A DNA stretch of 64,000 bases from a virus. Location of the stretch: positions 1 to 64,000 of IMG/VR virus record IMGVR_UViG_3300021178_000012; one strand, given 5' to 3'. Below are positions 7,897-15,634 of the stretch, in pieces. The notes under the pieces are model-generated. The model did no database searches. It was not told the origin of the DNA and saw only the letters and a program-made list of their open reading frames with translations. Every line of letters begins with the position of its first letter. Position 1 is the stretch's first letter. Position numbers and translations under genes: made by a program.

Positions 7897-8660
7897 CCGA
7901 AGATGTACGAGAGAAGCCCTTGCCTCGATCGTCCCTTGTGCGGGCGCCCGCTCTTCGTCGCGCGCTTGTAGTTGTACTTCCCAGGCTTCACCGCGTGCGA
8001 CCAGTGCTGACGGGCCGTGTGGCTCTTGCCGCAGTGCGGGCAGTGGCCCTTGGCCGACTTGTGACCGGCGACCTTGTGCGCGTGCTTGCGGTGCTTCGCG
8101 TGCGGCCTCTTGGCCTTGCGCGTGTGCTTCGCATGGGTCTTCTTGGCGTGCGCCTTCCTCGTCGTCTTGCGACGCTTGGGGGCCTTCGCCTTGGTGTGCT
8201 TCCTCGTGCGCTTGGCCGAGGCCTTGCGCGCACGCTTGGCATGCACCCTCTTCGAGAGGATGCCGCTCGTCTTGCGGGGCTTTGCTCGCTTCGTCGAACG
8301 CTTCGAGCGTTTCGTCGAGCGTTTCGAACCTTTCTTCTTCGTGGCCTTGTGGTGCTTCGCCATCGCCTTGCCGACCGCCTTTCTAGCCTCGCGCCCGGCG
8401 GGCGTCGCCATGGCCGCCGCCATCGGCGACACCATGCTCGTCGGCACACCGAGGGCCGCTGCAAGCTTCTTCCGAGTCTTGGTCGTCACGACCATCGTCG
8501 TGCCCGCAGCCTTCGCTGCGCGGCGAATCTCGGCGTTGCGTCGACGTGTGGCGGCGGCCTTGGCCTTCGCTGCCGGCGTGTTCGCGAGCTTCCGGAGCTC
8601 TGCCATTCCGGCTGCATCGCGGGGCTTCAAGTGAGCACCCCTTCCTTTCTTCTTCGGCAT
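7893..8660 (-). CDS. Histone-like Lys/Arg-rich protein with C/H zinc motif
   Basis: 255 residues, about half Lys, Arg, Ala and His. An N-terminal part carries MATPAGREARKAVGKAMAK, a motif shared with the 40-residue protein next door. A central tail of KRSTKR, KAK and KHTKAK repeats resembles linker-histone tails. Near the C-terminus a Cys/His cluster (CPHCGKSH and a further HxxxxHxxH) could bind zinc. This is expected to neutralise packaged DNA. The ATG at 8660 overlaps the upstream stop (TGATG); a GTG at 8663 is equally possible. It ends in LLSYIFG, a tail partly shared with the 72-residue protein. Confidence 0.75.
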   Translation of the reverse strand: MPKKKGRGAHLKPRDAAGMAELRKLANTPAAKAKAAATRRRNAEIRRAAKAAGTTMVVTTKTRKKLAAALGVPTSMVSPMAAAMATPAGREARKAVGKAMAKHHKATKKKGSKRSTKRSKRSTKRAKPRKTSGILSKRVHAKRARKASAKRTRKHTKAKAPKRRKTTRKAHAKKTHAKHTRKAKRPHAKHRKHAHKVAGHKSAKGHCPHCGKSHTARQHWSHAVKPGKYNYKRATKSGRPHKGRSRQGLLSYIFG

Positions 8661-8782
8661 CACTTCTTCTCCGTCTTCTGCGATCGGACCTTACCGAGCG
8701 CCTCGCTGATCTTCTTTCGAGCCTCACGGCCCTCGGGGGTTGCCATAGCTTCCGCCAAGGCGAACTTCTTCGGCTTTTTCAT
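8660..8782 (-). CDS. 40-residue basic protein related to the histone-like protein
   Basis: 40 residues. AMATPEGREARKKISEALGK is a shorter version of a motif inside the 255-residue basic protein, flanked by Lys-rich ends. It has a strong ribosome site (GGAGGAGAG) and overlaps the next gene by TGATG. Likely a DNA-binding virion peptide. Confidence 0.65.
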   Translation of the reverse strand: MKKPKKFALAEAMATPEGREARKKISEALGKVRSQKTEKK

Positions 8783-8799
8783 CGTTCGCTCTCCTCCAC

Positions 8800-9282
8800 T
8801 CACGTAGACGCTTCGGCTTCGTCGAGGCGCTTGAGCCGCGCCTCTTCGTCGTCGAAAGATTCGACAGGCACGGGCGCTGTCACCACGACCGGATCGAGGC
8901 GCATCGCATCGGCCGTCGCGTCCTGCCTGCGCTTCGCCTCCGCAGCTTCCGCAGCGAGCCGAGCCTCGGCATCCGCCACGCGCTTCGCGTCTTCGGCGAT
9001 ACGCTGAAGGCGGGCTTCCTCGTCGTCCGGTGATTCGACTGGAACGACGACCGTTGTGGTTGTCCCCGGCCCGCCGAGTTCGACGCCAGCGCCGAGGCTC
9101 TTGAGGTACTGCATGCGCTCCTCGTCCGTCTTCAGCGCGAGTACCTTCTGGCCGACATGCGTCGCCTGTTGCTCGAGGCACGACGTGCGCTCACCCTCGA
9201 GACGACGCACGTCCTCGCGTGCAGATTCGAGGCGCTTGCGCGCGTCGTTGATGTCAGTGTCGATGTCTTGGATCGCTCTCAC
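8800..9282 (-). CDS. Coiled-coil protein with internal repeat
   Basis: 160 residues from a GTG start. Residues 1-60 form a heptad coiled coil. A linker PGTTTTVVVPVES leads to DDEEARLQRIAE, and a close copy VPVESFDDEEARLKRLDE ends the protein, so the C-terminal half contains a duplicated segment. Acidic and helical, with no membrane segment. Possibly a structural spacer or scaffold. Confidence 0.65.
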   Translation of the reverse strand: MRAIQDIDTDINDARKRLESAREDVRRLEGERTSCLEQQATHVGQKVLALKTDEERMQYLKSLGAGVELGGPGTTTTVVVPVESPDDEEARLQRIAEDAKRVADAEARLAAEAAEAKRRQDATADAMRLDPVVVTAPVPVESFDDEEARLKRLDEAEAST

Positions 9283-9289
9283 GATGTCC

Positions 9290-9733
9290 TCACCTTTTCT
9301 TCACGCCCGTAGCGACAGCGGCAACGGCCGCGAGAAGCCCGACGCCGACTGCCACTTTCCCCCAAACGGGGAAGTTTGACCAGAAACTTTGCCCGTACGC
9401 CTGGCCCGCCTGCTGCGCCGCGCGGTCGACCACGGGCTGCGCGACCGATGCGGCGGCCGATGAAACAGCCTGCGCCGCGGCTGCCGCGCCCTGCTGAAGG
9501 GCCTGCTGCGCTTGCTGCTGCTGTGCCTGTGTCGCGCCGGGGGGAGCGATGGGTGTTCCCTGCGCGAGCTTCTGCCCGGCCTGCGCGAGACCTTGAAGAG
9601 ACTTGCCAGGATCCTGCATCGCGCCGAAGAGCGCCTGCGTCGCGTTGTACGTCGCGTCGTAGATCGGGTTCGAGCTGAGATCGTCAGCGCCGACCGACGG
9701 CCTGCGCAACCTCACGTTGACCATTCTCTTCAT
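9290..9733 (-). CDS. Tail-anchored virion membrane protein, VRLxRP leader
   Basis: 147 residues. The N-terminus has VNVRLRRPSV, matching the start of the protein at 10145-10669. A Gln/Ala-rich central helix region follows, then one membrane helix at about 124-143 ending KKR. ATG at 9733 chosen for its position after the purine-rich AGAGGAAAG site. The upstream 58-base gap holds leader repeat copy 2. Confidence 0.65.
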   Translation of the reverse strand: MKRMVNVRLRRPSVGADDLSSNPIYDATYNATQALFGAMQDPGKSLQGLAQAGQKLAQGTPIAPPGATQAQQQQAQQALQQGAAAAAQAVSSAAASVAQPVVDRAAQQAGQAYGQSFWSNFPVWGKVAVGVGLLAAVAAVATGVKKR

Positions 9734-9749
9734 GACTTCTTTCCTCTCG

Positions 9750-9784
9750 TGTCTCGGCTTCGAAGGCGTCGAGCTGCCCTTGCT
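9750..9784 (-). repeat. Leader repeat element, copy 2
   Basis: Matches 1305-1339 over 35 bases with about five differences. Its inner 18 bases (9748-9765) match 29328-29345, upstream of the Ro60 gene, with one difference. In each case the element lies just 5' of a minus-strand gene, so it may be a processed leader or regulator site. Confidence 0.5.
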
Positions 9785-9791
9785 ATGTGAA

Positions 9792-10148
9792 TCACCGTCG
9801 CCTCCCAAAAAACCAAAGAACCGCCGCCCCGATGAACCCGAAGACGAGGACCATGGCCCCCGTTGAGGACGGTGGGTTCGGCTTCGAAACGGCCGTCGAC
9901 GTCGGCACAGACGGAACGGTTGCCGGTGCGGGCGGTGGCGTGCCTGTCGAGTCTTGCGCGGTTGTCTCAGGGGCTACAGTCGGTCGATCGACCAAGAGCG
10001 ACACAGGGCCAAGCGTCGCCTCCGTTGCCGTCTTAGTGGCGGAGTTCAACGATTCAGTCGCCGACTTCCAAGCGTTGTTCACGGAGTCGAGCACGCCACC
10101 CACCGGGGTGCGTCTCGCGTCGGCTTTCTTGACCCGTCGACGGCTCAT
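9792..10148 (-). CDS. Tail-anchored membrane protein
   Basis: 118 residues: basic N-terminus (MSRRRVKK), Ser/Thr-rich helix, Pro-rich linker, and a single C-terminal membrane helix at about 97-114 followed by GRRR. This is one of four consecutive C-terminally anchored proteins. It overlaps the upstream gene by ATGA (10145-10148). Confidence 0.65.
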   Translation of the reverse strand: MSRRRVKKADARRTPVGGVLDSVNNAWKSATESLNSATKTATEATLGPVSLLVDRPTVAPETTAQDSTGTPPPAPATVPSVPTSTAVSKPNPPSSTGAMVLVFGFIGAAVLWFFGRRR

Positions 10149-10669
10149 CTTGACCTCGGCATGTACGCTTTAACACCGAGCACTACAGCACCCACGAGTA
10201 CGACACCGATGCCTGCCTTGACGTACCAAGGGATCGGAACGACCAGACCGCCCGGCCCGCTATCGGAACCAAGCATCCCGAGCACGCCGAAGAGACCGGA
10301 CTCGGCCGCCTTCTTCACTGTCGTCTTGGCAGCATCCGCGGCGGCTGCGATGTTCTCGTTCGCGATCTGGTTCACGGTCGAAGTGTTCCCGGTCGCGTTG
10401 ACGCCGATGCTCGCGATGGGGTTTATTCCGGTGAGCACATCGACCGGTGTGACGCCATCGCTTGCACCCTTCGCGACAGGATCCATGAGACCGCCGCGCG
10501 AGAGATCGATCCCCTGCTCAGCAGATCGGAGATCGGCGGCAGCCTTGGCGATTGCGGTTTGGTCTCCGCTTATTTGAGCGGTGGTCAACGCCTTCGCAGC
10601 AGCCTTCACTACGTTGGGATCGACGAGGCCTGCGACGACAGCAGGTCTCGAAAGTCTCACGTACTTCAT
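10145..10669 (-). CDS. Tail-anchored membrane protein, VRLxRP leader
   Basis: 174 residues. MKYVRLSRPAVVAG at the start parallels the protein at 9290-9733. An Ala-rich region follows, then one membrane helix at about 148-167 with a basic end. The ATG at 10669 overlaps the upstream stop by ATGA; the GTG-type start three codons earlier is less likely. Confidence 0.65.
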   Translation of the reverse strand: MKYVRLSRPAVVAGLVDPNVVKAAAKALTTAQISGDQTAIAKAAADLRSAEQGIDLSRGGLMDPVAKGASDGVTPVDVLTGINPIASIGVNATGNTSTVNQIANENIAAAADAAKTTVKKAAESGLFGVLGMLGSDSGPGGLVVPIPWYVKAGIGVVLVGAVVLGVKAYMPRSR

Positions 10670-11115
10670 TTGGCGCACCCGTGAACGAGAAGGGTAACGA
10701 GAGCGGGCATCACAATCCCGTAGAATGCCGCGATGCCGCCGAGGATGAAGCGGTTCCTCGTCACGCGCTTCCGACGCTTCTCTTCAACGTCCTCGAGCCC
10801 AGCTTCGGAAGCGAGCTTGAGGCTCGTCTTCGCCGCTTCGTGCGCAAACTCATCGGTCCAGCTTGCACGAGAACTCTGCTCGTTCGCAGCCTTCGCACTG
10901 CGTGCTGCGCGGTTGGCCGTCGACTCAGCGCCACGCGCAATCGAGAGGAGCTCGAACATGCCGGTTTCGATGCGGCCTTGCGTGTCTGCGATCTCGTCGA
11001 CCTTTTTCTCGAGCCGATCTTGGCGCAAGCGCATGCCGCGGGTGTCCGAAAGGACCCCGTCCACCTTCCCGTGAAGGAGACTCAGCTCGCTTTGCTCTTC
11101 GTCGGCCGTTCGCAT
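10666..11115 (-). CDS. Coiled-coil protein with C-terminal membrane anchor
   Basis: 149 residues: a heptad-rich region at about 5-110, basic patch EKRRKRVTRNR, then one membrane helix at about 125-145 ending HGCAK. The layout (long exposed coil, C-terminal anchor) suits a virion membrane protein projecting towards the capsid or the DNA. Confidence 0.65.
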   Translation of the reverse strand: MRTADEEQSELSLLHGKVDGVLSDTRGMRLRQDRLEKKVDEIADTQGRIETGMFELLSIARGAESTANRAARSAKAANEQSSRASWTDEFAHEAAKTSLKLASEAGLEDVEEKRRKRVTRNRFILGGIAAFYGIVMPALVTLLVHGCAK

Positions 11116-11118
11116 GGC

Positions 11119-11709
11119 TCAGCGTGGTACTCGGTGCGCCGTGCTCATTCGCACAGGAGCAGAAAACGCGGAATGTTGCGGGTCCGCGATCGGGGTCGGC
11201 GAGAAGACGGAATGTCCTGGGTCAGCAAACTGCGATGTCGGAACGTCGGTTCTTGACTGGTGAATCTTGGCATGAGGCATTTGGGCAGCAACAGCCAGGG
11301 CGACCGCATTGGCCTGGTCAACTGAAGCTTCAGGCACTTCGCTACTCACCTTTTTGAAGATATAGGAAATGCGGTCCATCATGACTGCCGCATTTTTCTC
11401 CTTGGTCGTATCAAATCCGTATTTGTCTCCTAATTTTGCCCAGGCTACCGACTCGCTGCCGGCCCAGATAGCGTACTGGTCCGTGCTCATGCCACCAGGT
11501 GGCTCGCTAACCAAGACAACGGCGCCTTCAAATGGGTGAAGATCCCATTGAGGGGTTCCTATTCTTCCAATTGAGATCTTTTTGGCGTCGGGGTCATGGT
11601 CCACTCCGCTGGCCCATCCGGTCTTCATCGACGCCGGAGAACTTCGCCCGGCCACGTACCCGACCAGAAGGCCGATGCTTCCAGCCACGAATGTTCCTAG
11701 GTGTTTCAT
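11119..11709 (-). CDS. N-terminally anchored virion membrane protein
   Basis: 196 residues: membrane helix at about 4-22 (LGTFVAGSIGLLVGYVAG), then a globular domain, then two copies of a short motif (FADPGHSVFSPTP and IADPQHSAFSAP) near the C-terminus. The ATG at 11709 lies one base after the stop of the upstream gene. The region 11.1-11.7 kb is visibly lower in G+C than its neighbours. Confidence 0.65.
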   Translation of the reverse strand: MKHLGTFVAGSIGLLVGYVAGRSSPASMKTGWASGVDHDPDAKKISIGRIGTPQWDLHPFEGAVVLVSEPPGGMSTDQYAIWAGSESVAWAKLGDKYGFDTTKEKNAAVMMDRISYIFKKVSSEVPEASVDQANAVALAVAAQMPHAKIHQSRTDVPTSQFADPGHSVFSPTPIADPQHSAFSAPVRMSTAHRVPR

Positions 11710-11710
11710 G

Positions 11711-12994
11711 TTAGAAGTCCTCTCCCCATGCATCAGGATCCTTCTTCGGTGGGGGATCATCTTTCGGCAAGGACTTCGGCGGCGGTTTCACGAACCCTGC
11801 GGTCTGCAACATCGCCGGATCGATCTGCGTGCCGTCCGCGAGGAAGTAGTTCCCCTGGTCGTCGGTGTAGATCGTGTTCGGATCCGATGCTGCCGGTGAG
11901 TTCGGGTCGGGCATCGTGAGGTATACGTTCCCCTGCTCGTCTTGCGAGAGCATGCTCGGATCGATCGGGGTCCCGTCCGCGAGGAAGTAGTTGCCTTGAC
12001 CGTCGGTGTAGATGTCCGTGGCCGAGGTCGTGTCCGATGCAGGCGAGTAGCCAGGCTGCAGCTGGGCAAACCCCGGATCTCTCGGGGCCACGGGGAGAAG
12101 ATCTGGCGACGGCGCCGAACTCGGCGGCGTGAACACGCTCGACAGGAACGGCGACTTCGCCGCTGGTGCAGGCGAAGGCTGGGCGTTCATTGCATCGAGC
12201 ACGCTCGACATCGCACGCGACGGCGCCTTGAGCAACGACAGGACCGGGTGAGGGATCGACTTCGTGAGAGCCTGCGCTGCCTTCGCTGCGTTGTCTGCGA
12301 GGAGGTGCGGCGTGTACGTCGGGTGAGCGTTCGCGGTGTCAGTCACGCATCCAGCGATCTGGCTTGCGGAGCACTGCGGGCACGCGACGGCGACGGCCTT
12401 CAAGACGAAGGACGCCCGGTCGGCGAGAACGAGGGAGTTCGTGCGGCTCGAGCCCATAGGGAAACCCGTGGCCTCTTGATAGACCTGCGCGTTGGTCTGG
12501 TAATCCTGCTTCGGAAGACCTTGCGAAATAGATGCAAGGTGACCCGCCCGCATCGGACTCCCGTTGTTGTTGGTGACATCGTTACCGACGCTGTCCGTAA
12601 TAGGCGTCTGTGGATCTGGTCCAATCACGATCGAGCCGTTGATAGTGACGGACGGCATGTTCCGGTCCATCGGATTCACACCCTGCGCCGCCGAGATGAT
12701 GTTGTCGGCGATACGCTGCGGCTCGTCGTTCGGCGACTCGCTGCACGCGGCAGCGATCACGGCGGCGACGTCATACGCGAGGGGCTCCTCCTTCGCCGTC
12801 GACGGATCGATGCGCGGCGTACTCTTGGCCCCCTGCGCGATGGCATCCGAAGTTGCTCCAGCACCGACGTCGCCCGCGGTCTTCGCAGCCATGCGCGCCT
12901 TAGCCATGTCGACGGCCCGAACGACGCGTCCCTTGAGAAGAACCCCTGCGGCGACGACGGCACCGAGAACATAGAGACCGGTGTGCTTTTTCAT
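11711..12994 (-). CDS. Large membrane-anchored virion protein with repeats
   Basis: 427 residues: membrane helix at about 6-22 and a long soluble part. A Pro/Ser-rich linker follows, then two copies of IYTD(G/D)QGNYFLADGT, at about 328-343 and 375-390, separated by a related QGNVYL unit. The tail is Pro/Lys/Asp-rich. Several Cys (residues 80-220) could form disulfides. Likely a major membrane-associated virion protein; no family recognised. Confidence 0.65.
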   Translation of the reverse strand: MKKHTGLYVLGAVVAAGVLLKGRVVRAVDMAKARMAAKTAGDVGAGATSDAIAQGAKSTPRIDPSTAKEEPLAYDVAAVIAAACSESPNDEPQRIADNIISAAQGVNPMDRNMPSVTINGSIVIGPDPQTPITDSVGNDVTNNNGSPMRAGHLASISQGLPKQDYQTNAQVYQEATGFPMGSSRTNSLVLADRASFVLKAVAVACPQCSASQIAGCVTDTANAHPTYTPHLLADNAAKAAQALTKSIPHPVLSLLKAPSRAMSSVLDAMNAQPSPAPAAKSPFLSSVFTPPSSAPSPDLLPVAPRDPGFAQLQPGYSPASDTTSATDIYTDGQGNYFLADGTPIDPSMLSQDEQGNVYLTMPDPNSPAASDPNTIYTDDQGNYFLADGTQIDPAMLQTAGFVKPPPKSLPKDDPPPKKDPDAWGEDF

Positions 12995-13185
12995 GAGACC
13001 CTTCTTTGCAATCGAATCGGCATGGCAACGAAACCACGCTGTCGACGCTCGAACTCTGGAACGATGCCGCCTTCGACGCCAGGCGAAGCGTGTTGCCGTT
13101 GAAGCGTCTCGGCCGACTTCTTGATGAAGTAGTACGCACCATAGCCGAGGACGCCAAGTGTTCCGAGCATGACGGCGAGTTTCAT
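12991..13185 (-). CDS. Small N-terminal-anchor membrane protein
   Basis: 64 residues with a membrane helix at about 3-21 followed by KKSAETLQRQ and a short basic tail. ATGA overlaps on both sides (12991-12994 and 13182-13185). Confidence 0.65.
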   Translation of the reverse strand: MKLAVMLGTLGVLGYGAYYFIKKSAETLQRQHASPGVEGGIVPEFERRQRGFVAMPIRLQRRVS

Positions 13186-13841
13186 GCAGCCTCCGCTTGG
13201 GCGAGCTTCTCGACGTTTACCCATCCTGTGATGACGTGCACGTTGCCGATGCTCGGATGGTCGATGATCTTGTCGCCTTGGATTGTCCACTTTCGCGTGC
13301 GCGCGGCGACGCTCTGGTGACCACCGATGTCAACGACACCGCCATCGACCGAGGTGAAGGACATCGTCGCTGGATCGACGCTCGTGATCGTCCACACATG
13401 ACCAGTTGGCTTGTCGACGTCACCCATGACGACGTCGCCGGGCTCGGGCAGAAGCCCGGGCTTCCCTTCGACCCAAGCGCCGAGCTTGATGGCGAGGTTC
13501 CTGAGCGCCGAGATCGCTGTGCCGTTCTGGTAGGGCGCGTGGAAGCTCGCGTCGGTGAACCCTGCCATGCGAAGGATGGCCCGCGCGACAAGGCCACACG
13601 TCGAGACCTTCGGATAGAGGGCCATGTCGTGCTTGACGTTGGCCGCTTCGCCGGGGCCTCCGAGGAAGTCCTCGAACGCGGTCGGATCGCCAGATGCGGT
13701 CATGCCGACCGCGCCCTTGGCAATCGAGACGATCTTCGCTCGCAGGGGACTCAATGAAGAGCCGCTGTTTCTGAACGCCGCAATGAGCCCGGTGACAGTG
13801 GCAGCGATGGCGACGCCGAGCATGACGTGGAATGGCTTCAT
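13182..13841 (-). CDS. Membrane-anchored Cys/His peptidoglycan hydrolase (CHAP/NlpC-like)
   Basis: 219 residues. Residues 1-24 are a membrane anchor nearly identical to that of the next gene (MKPxHVM, then a hydrophobic run, then AAFR). The soluble domain has STCGLVARAIL around Cys82 and a PGDVVMGD strand before TGHVWTI around His148. That Cys then His order, with the strand between, is the pattern of CHAP and NlpC/P60 amidases. Probably cuts peptide bonds in the cell wall during entry, from the virion membrane. Confidence 0.75.
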   Translation of the reverse strand: MKPFHVMLGVAIAATVTGLIAAFRNSGSSLSPLRAKIVSIAKGAVGMTASGDPTAFEDFLGGPGEAANVKHDMALYPKVSTCGLVARAILRMAGFTDASFHAPYQNGTAISALRNLAIKLGAWVEGKPGLLPEPGDVVMGDVDKPTGHVWTITSVDPATMSFTSVDGGVVDIGGHQSVAARTRKWTIQGDKIIDHPSIGNVHVITGWVNVEKLAQAEAA

Positions 13842-14467
13842 ACGAGCACCCCGCCATCGCCCACGCGCTTACCCGCAACAGAGGAGAGTCGCCCGTACAC
13901 CGCAGCACGCACGTCGCCGACGGTGATCGAGCCCTTGCCGGCCTTGTCGTAGACCTTGTTCAAGGTATAGGCCTGCTCCGGGTCAGTCGCGATGACCGTC
14001 GCATCGGGCGCGTTGATGTGCGAGCCCCATCCCTGCATGGCTGGGTCGGTCTTGTACCCGGGCGCGTGAAGGATCGCCGTCTTCACGTCATCGAGTTCCT
14101 GGAGGCCGGTCTCGCCGGCGATCTCGTCGGACGTGTGGCCCGTGCTTCCGACGGCATACTTCGGGACCCATTGAAGGAATCCCGCGGCACCGATGCCGTT
14201 ACGCGCCTGCGGATTCCACCCGCTCTCCTCGTCGATGAGTGACGCAAGTCTGTCGCCGTTGGCGCCCGTTTCGCGGATGACCTTAAGGAGCTTGCGGATG
14301 AACCCCGGCTCGAGCTTCTCACGCGCGAGAAGCCGAGGGAACGCGGGAAGCGTTCCGCTCTCGGGCGAGCTCAGGACTGCGGATGACGTCGAACCACGGA
14401 ACGCCGCGACCAACCCCGCAAGGGCGGCTGTCACTGCGACGGCGATCATGACGTGGAGCGGTTTCAT
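13838..14467 (-). CDS. Membrane-anchored lytic transglycosylase
   Basis: 209 residues. The anchor at 1-24 matches the previous protein. The domain at about 65-200 carries SLIDEESGWNPQARN, with catalytic Glu81 in the E-S-G motif, then GAAGFLQW, the second conserved block of SLT-type transglycosylases. Cleaves the glycan backbone of peptidoglycan. PRD1 P7 is a membrane-associated virion transglycosylase of similar role. ATGA overlaps on both sides. Confidence 0.85.
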   Translation of the reverse strand: MKPLHVMIAVAVTAALAGLVAAFRGSTSSAVLSSPESGTLPAFPRLLAREKLEPGFIRKLLKVIRETGANGDRLASLIDEESGWNPQARNGIGAAGFLQWVPKYAVGSTGHTSDEIAGETGLQELDDVKTAILHAPGYKTDPAMQGWGSHINAPDATVIATDPEQAYTLNKVYDKAGKGSITVGDVRAAVYGRLSSVAGKRVGDGGVLV

Positions 14468-14562
14468 CGGTACTTGAGGTAGATGGCGACAACGATAGCG
14501 GCGGTAACGACCACGATGGGCACGCGGAGATGCACGAGGGCCGCTCTCGTGCGCGCGGTCAT
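14464..14562 (-). CDS. 32-residue single-pass membrane peptide
   Basis: 32 residues: basic N-terminus and one hydrophobic helix at about 14-29 ending KYR. It overlaps the transglycosylase start (14464-14467) and the next upstream stop (14559-14562) by ATGA. That exact double coupling, and its neighbours, support it as real despite its size. Confidence 0.6.
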   Translation of the reverse strand: MTARTRAALVHLRVPIVVVTAAIVVAIYLKYR

Positions 14563-14732
14563 GCGAACCTCTTACCAATGACGTAGATGGTCCCGGCAAC
14601 GATCGCGAAGGCGAAGGCCATCGTGATGGCCACCGACGTGCGGAGGTTTTTCTCTTCGGAAGTTTCGCCACCTACGAACGGTCGGCAACTCCCGTCAGGG
14701 TAAAGAGCCCATCCGATAGGAGTTCGAGTCAT
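14559..14732 (-). CDS. Small C-terminally anchored membrane protein
   Basis: 57 residues with a short soluble N-terminus (IGWALYPDGSCRPF) and one membrane helix at about 36-54 ending GKRFA. The ATG at 14732 overlaps the upstream stop by ATGA; a GTG 39 bases earlier is an alternative. Confidence 0.6.
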   Translation of the reverse strand: MTRTPIGWALYPDGSCRPFVGGETSEEKNLRTSVAITMAFAFAIVAGTIYVIGKRFA

Positions 14733-14821
14733 GCCGGCTCCTGTGGCTTGCTTGCGTTGACGAGTGCCCACGCGAAGGCGCCGATCACGAGAATCACGAC
14801 GAGCGGAGCGACGGTTTTCAC
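14729..14821 (-). CDS. 30-residue single-pass membrane peptide
   Basis: 30 residues from a GTG at 14819-14821 (GTGA overlap with the upstream stop) to TGA 14729-14731 (ATGA overlap with the next gene). Hydrophobic at about 4-21, then a short polar tail NASKPQEPA. Confidence 0.55.
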   Translation of the reverse strand: MKTVAPLVVILVIGAFAWALVNASKPQEPA

Positions 14822-15006
14822 TTCGACCCCGCCTTGAGGCGCACGTACCCGCGACTACCAGACGTCTCCATCGGCCCGTAGAGGCTGACGAACGCGGAGC
14901 GCGTCACGTTGCGACCGCTCTTCGTGAGGAAGAGATAGGCGCCGAGAGCGACGAGCCCATAGGGACCATACTTCCTGGCGTTGGCTACGAGCACCGGGAA
15001 CTCCAC
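14818..15006 (-). CDS. Small membrane protein
   Basis: 62 residues with a hydrophobic segment at about 13-28 (YGLVALGAYLFL) and a basic C-terminal part. Its start lies 22 bases inside the upstream gene. Confidence 0.6.
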   Translation of the reverse strand: MEFPVLVANARKYGPYGLVALGAYLFLTKSGRNVTRSAFVSLYGPMETSGSRGYVRLKAGSK

Positions 15007-15404
15007 GACTTCCCCATCGCCAAGAGCGATTGCGCGAGCTGCGAGGTGGCGTTGACCGCACCGGACGCAGCCGAGTTCGGGTCAGACGCCGCCTGTTGCG
15101 CCATCTGCGCGGCCGTTGCGGCGGCCTGCGCTACGGCAGCGGTACCCTCGGCGACCGCTGCACTAGGAGATGCGCTAGGTGGCGGAATGGCTGCCCCCTG
15201 CGGTGCACTCGGCTGCGCCTGTGCGGGGGTGGGCTTCGAGAAGCCGAGCGGATGCGCCCTGAAGTACGCCGCGATTGCCGATGCGTCGTCCATCGGAGGC
15301 GATCCCGGCGGCAGCGCTGCATGCGCCTTTTTCTTCACATAGTACCCGAGACCGAGAACGGCCGTGATCCCGGCAACGATGGCTGCGATGACAGGCTTCT
15401 TCAT
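14985..15404 (-). CDS. N-terminal-anchor membrane protein, AAYF motif
   Basis: 139 residues: membrane helix at about 4-22, then DDASAIAAYFRAHPLGF, then a Pro/Ala/Gln-rich low-complexity tail. The segment after the anchor is shared with the next protein (DDNAAIAAYFKAHPFTF), so the two are paralogues that differ in their tails. Confidence 0.65.
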   Translation of the reverse strand: MKKPVIAAIVAGITAVLGLGYYVKKKAHAALPPGSPPMDDASAIAAYFRAHPLGFSKPTPAQAQPSAPQGAAIPPPSASPSAAVAEGTAAVAQAAATAAQMAQQAASDPNSAASGAVNATSQLAQSLLAMGKSWSSRCS

Positions 15405-15634
15405 GACGACACCCTGGCATTCTCCATTGCGTTCTGCTTCGCACGGACAGCATCCTCGAGCACGCCTGGAGTGAACGTGAACGGATGCGCCTTGAAGTAC
15501 GCGGCGATCGCCGCGTTGTCATCTGTCGCCGTGGCGGGCACACCCGGCGCGTGGCGCTTCTTCAGCCAGAGGTACCCAGCGCCCAGGAGCGCGACGACGC
15601 CCGCTCCGACGATGAGTGTCGCGTGCCTTTTCAT
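15401..15634 (-). CDS. Short paralogue of the AAYF-motif membrane protein
   Basis: 77 residues: membrane helix at about 6-23, then DDNAAIAAYFKAHPFTF and a short polar tail. Paralogue of the 14985-15404 product without the low-complexity region. ATGA overlaps on both sides. Confidence 0.65.
   Translation of the reverse strand: MKRHATLIVGAGVVALLGAGYLWLKKRHAPGVPATATDDNAAIAAYFKAHPFTFTPGVLEDAVRAKQNAMENARVSS

Noticed and set aside
7920-8807. Plus-strand 295-codon frame opposite the histone-like gene
   Set aside because: Leu/Arg-rich antisense of a Lys/Arg-rich gene; no ribosome site or neighbours on that strand.
11942-13102. Plus-strand 386-codon frame
   Set aside because: Arg/Val/His-rich antisense of the 427-residue membrane protein; no motif.
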